Assembly (NCBI RefSeq): GCF_007859715.1
Contig: NZ_SJPG01000001.1
Span: 62,001-126,000 of the forward strand
Direction: 5' to 3'
Origin: Rubinisphaera italica
Lineage (GTDB): Bacteria > Planctomycetota > Planctomycetia > Planctomycetales > Planctomycetaceae
Length of the DNA stretch: 64,000 nt
The notes below the pieces were generated by a model, which was not told where the DNA came from, made no database searches, and saw nothing but the letters and a program-made list of their open reading frames with translations. The position numbers were made by a program, and so were the translations under genes. Positions 59,905-64,000 of the stretch are shown one piece after another (within the stretch, counting starts at the first letter, position 1; every line of letters begins with the position of its first letter).

Positions 59905-60504
59905 ATGGATGATCTGGATATCGACAATTCGAAAATTCCTTCACGGGATGATGAAGCTGCCTCAGGCAAGCCAGATATGCTCTGGTATGTGCTGAAGGTG
60001 CAGTCGAATCGTGAACGCACCATTCGTGATGCGTTGTTGCGTCGAATTAAGCGGGATCATCTCGATGAATATTTTGGCGAGATCATTATACCGACAGAGA
60101 GAATCGTAGAGACGAAGAGTGGAAAGAAGCGGGTCCGAGAGCAGCGTCTTTATCCTGGCTATATCATGATTCAGATGATCCTGAATGATGACTCTTGGTA
60201 TCTGGTGCGGGATACCGGAGGGGTTGGTGACTTTACTGGCTCTGCCGGCAAGCCAATTCCAATGCGGGAAGAGGAAATTGTCCGCATGCTTGGGCAGGAA
60301 GAGACTAAGGAGGAAGAGCCCACTAAGGTTAAAATCAACCTGGGTGTTGGCGATACAGTCAAGATTGGCGAAGGGACCTTTGAGAGCTTCGAAGGCTCCA
60401 TTGAGGCCATTGATGACGCCAGTGGAAAAATTAGTGTATTGATTGAAATCTTCGGCCGACCAACTCCTGTTGAGTTGGAGCATTGGCAGGTTGAGAAGAT
60501 TTAG
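59905..60504 (+). CDS. nusG: Transcription termination/antitermination factor NusG
   Basis: 199 residues. NGN domain: [40 protein letters not shown], and [20 protein letters not shown] are all characteristic. The C-terminal KOW domain begins at [20 protein letters not shown]. It binds RNA polymerase and links it to Rho or the ribosome. An N-terminal extension of about 25 acidic residues precedes the NGN domain. Followed by rplK about 100 bases later. Confidence 0.96.
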   Translation: MDDLDIDNSKIPSRDDEAASGKPDMLWYVLKVQSNRERTIRDALLRRIKRDHLDEYFGEIIIPTERIVETKSGKKRVREQRLYPGYIMIQMILNDDSWYLVRDTGGVGDFTGSAGKPIPMREEEIVRMLGQEETKEEEPTKVKINLGVGDTVKIGEGTFESFEGSIEAIDDASGKISVLIEIFGRPTPVELEHWQVEKI

Positions 60505-60602
60505 GCTCCGGTTCCTTCGGGCAAGATGTTGTGTTGAGGGGCTTCGAGAAGAAAATGATCCGTTAAGGGTCCGTCAGGTGTCTGGCGATAAGGTGAGATA
60601 AT

Positions 60603-61028
60603 ATGGCTAAGCAGCTTGTCAAGGTGATTAAGGTACAGGTCGTCGGTGGTCAGGCCACTCCGGCTCCGCCGGTTGGTACGGCTCTGGGGCCTCATGGGGT
60701 GAATATTGGTCAGTTCGTTCAGCAGTTTAACGAGAAGACCAAAGAGTTCGCTGGCGTGACAATTCCTGTTGTGATTTCGGTCTACAATGATCGCTCTTTT
60801 GATTTTGTCACTAAGAGTCCACCAGCAGCAGTTCTGCTGAAGCAGGCTGCTCAAATTGCCAAGGGGTCAGGTAATCCTCTGGCAAATAAGGTCGGTCGTG
60901 TTACACAGTCGCAGCTTGAAGATATCGCTAAGACAAAGCTGGATGACCTGAACGTCAAAGATGTGCAGCAGGCATCACGAATGATTGCGGGTACTGCTCG
61001 CAGTATGGGTCTGGAAATTGTTGATTAG
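60603..61028 (+). CDS. rplK: Ribosomal protein uL11
   Basis: 141 residues, normal length. [20 protein letters not shown] and [20 protein letters not shown] form the N-terminal domain; [16 protein letters not shown] and [15 protein letters not shown] the rRNA-binding C-terminal one. Part of the GTPase stalk base. The usual ALGQ(R/H)GVNI has P in place of Q. Followed by rplA after 61 bases. Confidence 0.97.
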   Translation: MAKQLVKVIKVQVVGGQATPAPPVGTALGPHGVNIGQFVQQFNEKTKEFAGVTIPVVISVYNDRSFDFVTKSPPAAVLLKQAAQIAKGSGNPLANKVGRVTQSQLEDIAKTKLDDLNVKDVQQASRMIAGTARSMGLEIVD

Positions 61029-61089
61029 TCTGACCTTGGGTCTCGCTGAATATACAGAATTAAGAGTTGTTGGAATTAAGGTTATCGAG

Positions 61090-61797
61090 ATGGCTAAACG
61101 TTCAAGACGCATGCAGGAATTGCGAGCCAAAGCGGAATCGCTTGGCACGGTCAATCTGGAAAAAGCAGTCGCAGAATTGAAGACCATGGAGTCTTCACTG
61201 AAAACAGGTACGAAGCCTTGTAAGTTTGATCAAACAGTCGAAGTTGCGATTCGCCTTGGGATTGATTCCCGGCAGGCTGATCAGCTCGTTCGAGGTTCAA
61301 TTGTTTTGCCGCACGGTATTGGTAAGGCTCAGCGGGTGATTGTTTTTGCCAAGGGTGATGCAGCGGCTGCCGCAAAGGCTGCCGGGGCAGACGAGGTCGG
61401 CGAAAAAGACCTGGCTGACAAGATTCTCAAAGAGAACTGGCTCGACTTTGATGTCGCGATTGCCTCTCCGGATATGATGGGAGTTGTTGGTCCACTCGGG
61501 CGAGTTCTCGGGCCTCGTGGCTTGATGCCATCTCCGCGAGCGGGCACTGTCACGCAGGATGTGGCTAATGCGGTGAAAGAGTACAAAGCAGGTAAGGTTG
61601 AGTTCCGAAATGATTCCAGCGGCAATGTTCATTGCGTAGTTGGGAAGATGTCATTTTCGGAAGAGCAATTGAAAGAGAATATAGAAGCGTTTCTTCAGCA
61701 CGTTCAGTCGTTGAAGCCGAATGCTCAAAAAGGTGTTTATGTCCGTAATGTGGCTCTCTCGAGCACGATGGGTCCTGGGATTTCCGTTGCTGTTTAG
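61090..61797 (+). CDS. rplA: Ribosomal protein uL1
   Basis: 235 residues from ATG 61090 ([20 protein letters not shown]); the frame is open 35 codons earlier but overlaps rplK's end, so is rejected. [40 protein letters not shown] and the C-terminal [14 protein letters not shown] are all uL1. It forms the L1 stalk and often represses its own operon by binding mRNA; no such leader was identified here. Confidence 0.97.
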   Translation: MAKRSRRMQELRAKAESLGTVNLEKAVAELKTMESSLKTGTKPCKFDQTVEVAIRLGIDSRQADQLVRGSIVLPHGIGKAQRVIVFAKGDAAAAAKAAGADEVGEKDLADKILKENWLDFDVAIASPDMMGVVGPLGRVLGPRGLMPSPRAGTVTQDVANAVKEYKAGKVEFRNDSSGNVHCVVGKMSFSEEQLKENIEAFLQHVQSLKPNAQKGVYVRNVALSSTMGPGISVAV

Positions 61798-61880
61798 TTG
61801 AGTTGATCCATTATTTCGGTTCGTATCGGGCGTTGTGTCGCTGCGACCAAGTCCATTTGAAGTTGGTTTAAGGTGCTTCG

Positions 61881-62396
61881 ATGAGCAAATTTGTCAAAGA
61901 GATGGTCATGCAGGATATCGAGTCTCGTCTGGACGGGACCCGTGATGTTTTGGTTGTGGATTCATCTCGAATGGATGCGATTTCGGATAACGGTTTTCGC
62001 CAGGCAATGCAGGAAAAGAATGTGCATTTGCTGACGGTCAAGAATTCATTGGCCCGCAAGGTGCTCGGTGAGGCGGGAGCCGCTCTGGGTGAAGTCCTGA
62101 AGGGGCCATCGACTCTTGTGTGGGGCGGCGAAGATATTGTTGCCTTGTCCAAAGAGGTCACCAAATGGGCAAAAAAAATCGAACCGTTGCAGGTGAAAGG
62201 GGCCAGCGTTGAAGGCCAGCCTCTGGACACAAAGGGTGTCGAGAAACTTTCCAAAAGCCCGGGTCGAGCAGAATTGATTTCACAAATCGCTGGTCTGATT
62301 CTCAGCCCTGGTGGCCAGTTGGCAGGAGCCCTGTTGGGGCCTGGCGGCAAGCTGGCAGGCTGCGTGAAGGCTGTCGAGGAAAAAGCCGAGGCTTAA
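61881..62396 (+). CDS. rplJ: Ribosomal protein uL10
   Basis: 171 residues. Starts [40 protein letters not shown] and [18 protein letters not shown] are typical. It anchors L7/L12 dimers at the ribosomal stalk. In many bacteria L10 with L12 controls the operon by binding the leader. Confidence 0.95.
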   Translation: MSKFVKEMVMQDIESRLDGTRDVLVVDSSRMDAISDNGFRQAMQEKNVHLLTVKNSLARKVLGEAGAALGEVLKGPSTLVWGGEDIVALSKEVTKWAKKIEPLQVKGASVEGQPLDTKGVEKLSKSPGRAELISQIAGLILSPGGQLAGALLGPGGKLAGCVKAVEEKAEA

Positions 62397-62513
62397 TCGC
62401 CCTGGTTTAAAGCGTAATTGCGGCGTACGCCTGCCGCGTAAATGATTAAGATTGCTGAGCAGGGTACGATCAGCGGATATACTGTCACTTATTTGATAAA
62501 CGAGGGGGATGTC

Positions 62514-62930
62514 ATGGCGACAGCCGAAGCAACAACAGAATTTTCAGAGGAAACTAAAGGCCTGGGCGATCAGATTGTCGGTTTGACATTGCTGCAAGCC
62601 AAACAACTGGCTGATTATCTCAAAGAAGTCCACGGCATTGAGCCTGCCGGTGGCGGTGTGATGATGGCTGCTCCAGCAGGTGGTGGCGATGATGGCGGCG
62701 GAGCTGCTGCAGCTGAGAAAACCGAGTTTGATGTCATTTTGACTGGCTTCGGCGATCAGAAAATCGGCGTCATCAAGGCTGTCCGTGCAATTACCGGACT
62801 CGGTTTGAAAGAAGCCAAAGATACTGTTGAAGGAGCTCCAAAGCCCCTCAAAGAAGGTGTCTCGAAAGAAGATGCTGAAAAAATCAAGGCTGATATTGAA
62901 GCTGCCGGCGGAACTGCAGAAATCAAGTAA
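62514..62930 (+). CDS. rplL: Ribosomal protein bL12 (L7/L12)
   Basis: 138 residues from ATG 62514, backed by CGAGGGGG upstream; an in-frame start 24 codons before is unlikely. N-terminal dimerisation part ([20 protein letters not shown]), Gly/Ala-rich hinge ([16 protein letters not shown]), and C-terminal factor-binding domain ([20 protein letters not shown]). Somewhat longer than the usual 120-125. Confidence 0.96.
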   Translation: MATAEATTEFSEETKGLGDQIVGLTLLQAKQLADYLKEVHGIEPAGGGVMMAAPAGGGDDGGGAAAAEKTEFDVILTGFGDQKIGVIKAVRAITGLGLKEAKDTVEGAPKPLKEGVSKEDAEKIKADIEAAGGTAEIK

Positions 62931-63434
62931 TTGCTTTCTGTTGCCGTTGCATCAAAGCTAACATACAGCATCTTTGATGCCTAAAGTGCCAATTCAGAAT
63001 GGGGAAAGTGTTTTCTTTTCCCATTCTGTTGCATTTTTTTCAAATAAGGTTACCATTTGGCAGTCAAGAATTGCATCAGGTCTGCTATCCGGTCAATACG
63101 TGCGTCATTGCTTCAAGCTCGAGAATTCTATCACCCCATTGTCGCGTGGAAGTTCTACTTCTGTGCCGGCTTCCCTGTGCGCAGGCGAAGCCCCTTTGCT
63201 TGGGAGATATCAGGGGGGAATTGCTTGTGTTATCTTCAATCGCGGTGGTCTTGGGGAAAACCGTATTTGCGACAACTGGCGTGAATATTCCAGAGATGCC
63301 TTAAAGGGCAAACCATTATTTCGGCTCATGAACTTGCAAGCCACAGAATATTTGCCAAACGCCAAACAAGATTGATACTTGGCAATAATTTAAATTTGAT
63401 TCAACCAGTTGATGGGAATTAGGGGAGAGAGTCT
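62931..63434. promoter_or_regulatory. rplL-rpoB intergenic region with hairpins
   Basis: About 500 bases. Hairpin one: gcatcaaag (62949 on) with ctttgatgc ending near 62980. Hairpin two: cagaatggggaaa (62995-63007) with tttcccattctg (63017-63028), then ttgcattttttt, a terminator-like arrangement. It may attenuate transcription into rpoB. Short open frames here are not supported. Confidence 0.65.
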
Positions 63435-64000
63435 ATGCCTGTACCTGTGCAACGCATTATCAGCTCAAGTGTTACAAGAAACACGGGCAAGTTGCAGTCC
63501 GACTTTGAAATGACCGGATTGACAAAGATTCAGACGGATTCCTACGCACGGTTTCTTCAGGCTGATGTGGATCCTGCCCGTCGTAAGCCAGTTGGGCTTG
63601 AGGAAATATTGCGGGAAATATTCCCGGTCGAAAGTTTTGATGGACAGTTTCGCCTCGAATATGTCAAGTACGAGCTGGGTAAGCCGCGTTATTCCCCAGT
63701 GGAATGCCGTCAGTTGCGATTGACCTATGGTCGTCCTCTGAGGGTCTGGTTGCGATTGCAAAAAGAGCAGGCGATCGAAGAGGAGGTTTATCTTGGCGAT
63801 CTGCCGATTATGCTGGGCGGTGGCGAGTTTATCGTCAACGGAGCCGAGCGTGTCGTCGTCAGTCAGTTGCATCGGTCTCCAGGTGTCGACTTTGTGATTA
63901 ATGTCGAGCCGGGAGAGCGTAAGACTCACTCCTGTCGTATTATTCCTGAACGTGGCAGTTGGATTGAATTGCTGATCAGTAAAAAGGAAACGCTGGGGGT
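63435..64000 (+). CDS. rpoB: RNA polymerase beta subunit, 5' part
   Basis: 188 residues visible before the window ends. ATG 63435 with AGGGGAGA upstream. [40 protein letters not shown], and [20 protein letters not shown] with [14 protein letters not shown] are standard N-terminal RpoB. rpoC is expected beyond the edge. Confidence 0.97.
   Translation, partial: MPVPVQRIISSSVTRNTGKLQSDFEMTGLTKIQTDSYARFLQADVDPARRKPVGLEEILREIFPVESFDGQFRLEYVKYELGKPRYSPVECRQLRLTYGRPLRVWLRLQKEQAIEEEVYLGDLPIMLGGGEFIVNGAERVVVSQLHRSPGVDFVINVEPGERKTHSCRIIPERGSWIELLISKKETLG

Noticed and set aside
62974..63375. Plus-strand frames between rplL and rpoB
   Set aside because: They start in the terminator-like hairpin, and neither composition nor ribosome sites support translation.

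Overview
The window reads as the chromosome of a planctomycete, probably family Planctomycetaceae. This rests on lineage-typical traits rather than a database match: an EF-Tu whose switch I reads KTVTI where most bacteria have RGITI, very large exported beta-rich proteins, a Hanks-type kinase with its own membrane domain, an alternative GlmU-like enzyme, and scattered single genes where other bacteria have operons. Genes are on both strands, spacing is loose, and intergenic DNA is littered with dispersed palindromic repeats. There is no prophage, IS transposase, CRISPR array or plasmid gene.

Layout. 1-9.1 kb: a TPR protein cut by the window edge, glgC (glycogen), a PilT-like ATPase with an FHA protein, a small exported gene broken by an in-frame TAG, and a 1024-residue membrane protein with a spermidine-synthase-like domain. 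9.5-15.1 kb: an ANL-type adenylating enzyme, a GlmU-like nucleotidyl/acetyltransferase, gap with a clear terminator, and three small proteins. 15.4-27.4 kb: two translationally coupled giant exported proteins built from three copies of one module; the second gene carries a palindromic repeat between its start codon and its signal peptide. 27.5-33.7 kb: exported and membrane proteins, an M16 protease homologue lacking its zinc motif, and a nitroreductase. 34.1-38.6 kb: an M24 peptidase, accB, accC and a phosphofructokinase with the residues of the pyrophosphate-dependent type. 38.6-43.6 kb: an exported carboxypeptidase-regulatory-like protein, an orphan oxidase subunit IV, a prenyltransferase-repeat protein, pyrE and a GH15-like protein. 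43.9-49.3 kb: a signalling cluster (FHA-like protein, Ser/Thr kinase, membrane protein), an exported coiled-coil protein and a BON-like protein. 49.5-56.3 kb: TPR proteins, an orphan metal ABC ATPase, a Tyr/Asn/Gly-rich exported protein and an MBOAT/SGNH acyl-transfer pair.

56.5-64 kb is a classical information-processing locus in conserved bacterial order: tRNA-Thr(TGT), tRNA-Tyr, tRNA-Gly, tRNA-Thr(GGT), tuf, rpmG, tRNA-Trp, secE, nusG, rplK, rplA, rplJ, rplL, then rpoB running off the right edge. Hairpins lie after tuf and between rplL and rpoB.

The least explained content is the giant modular exported pair, the repeat inserted in the second giant's 5' coding region, and at least six families of palindromic or dispersed repeats. 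Everything was read by eye; family names come from motifs and memory, not from searches.
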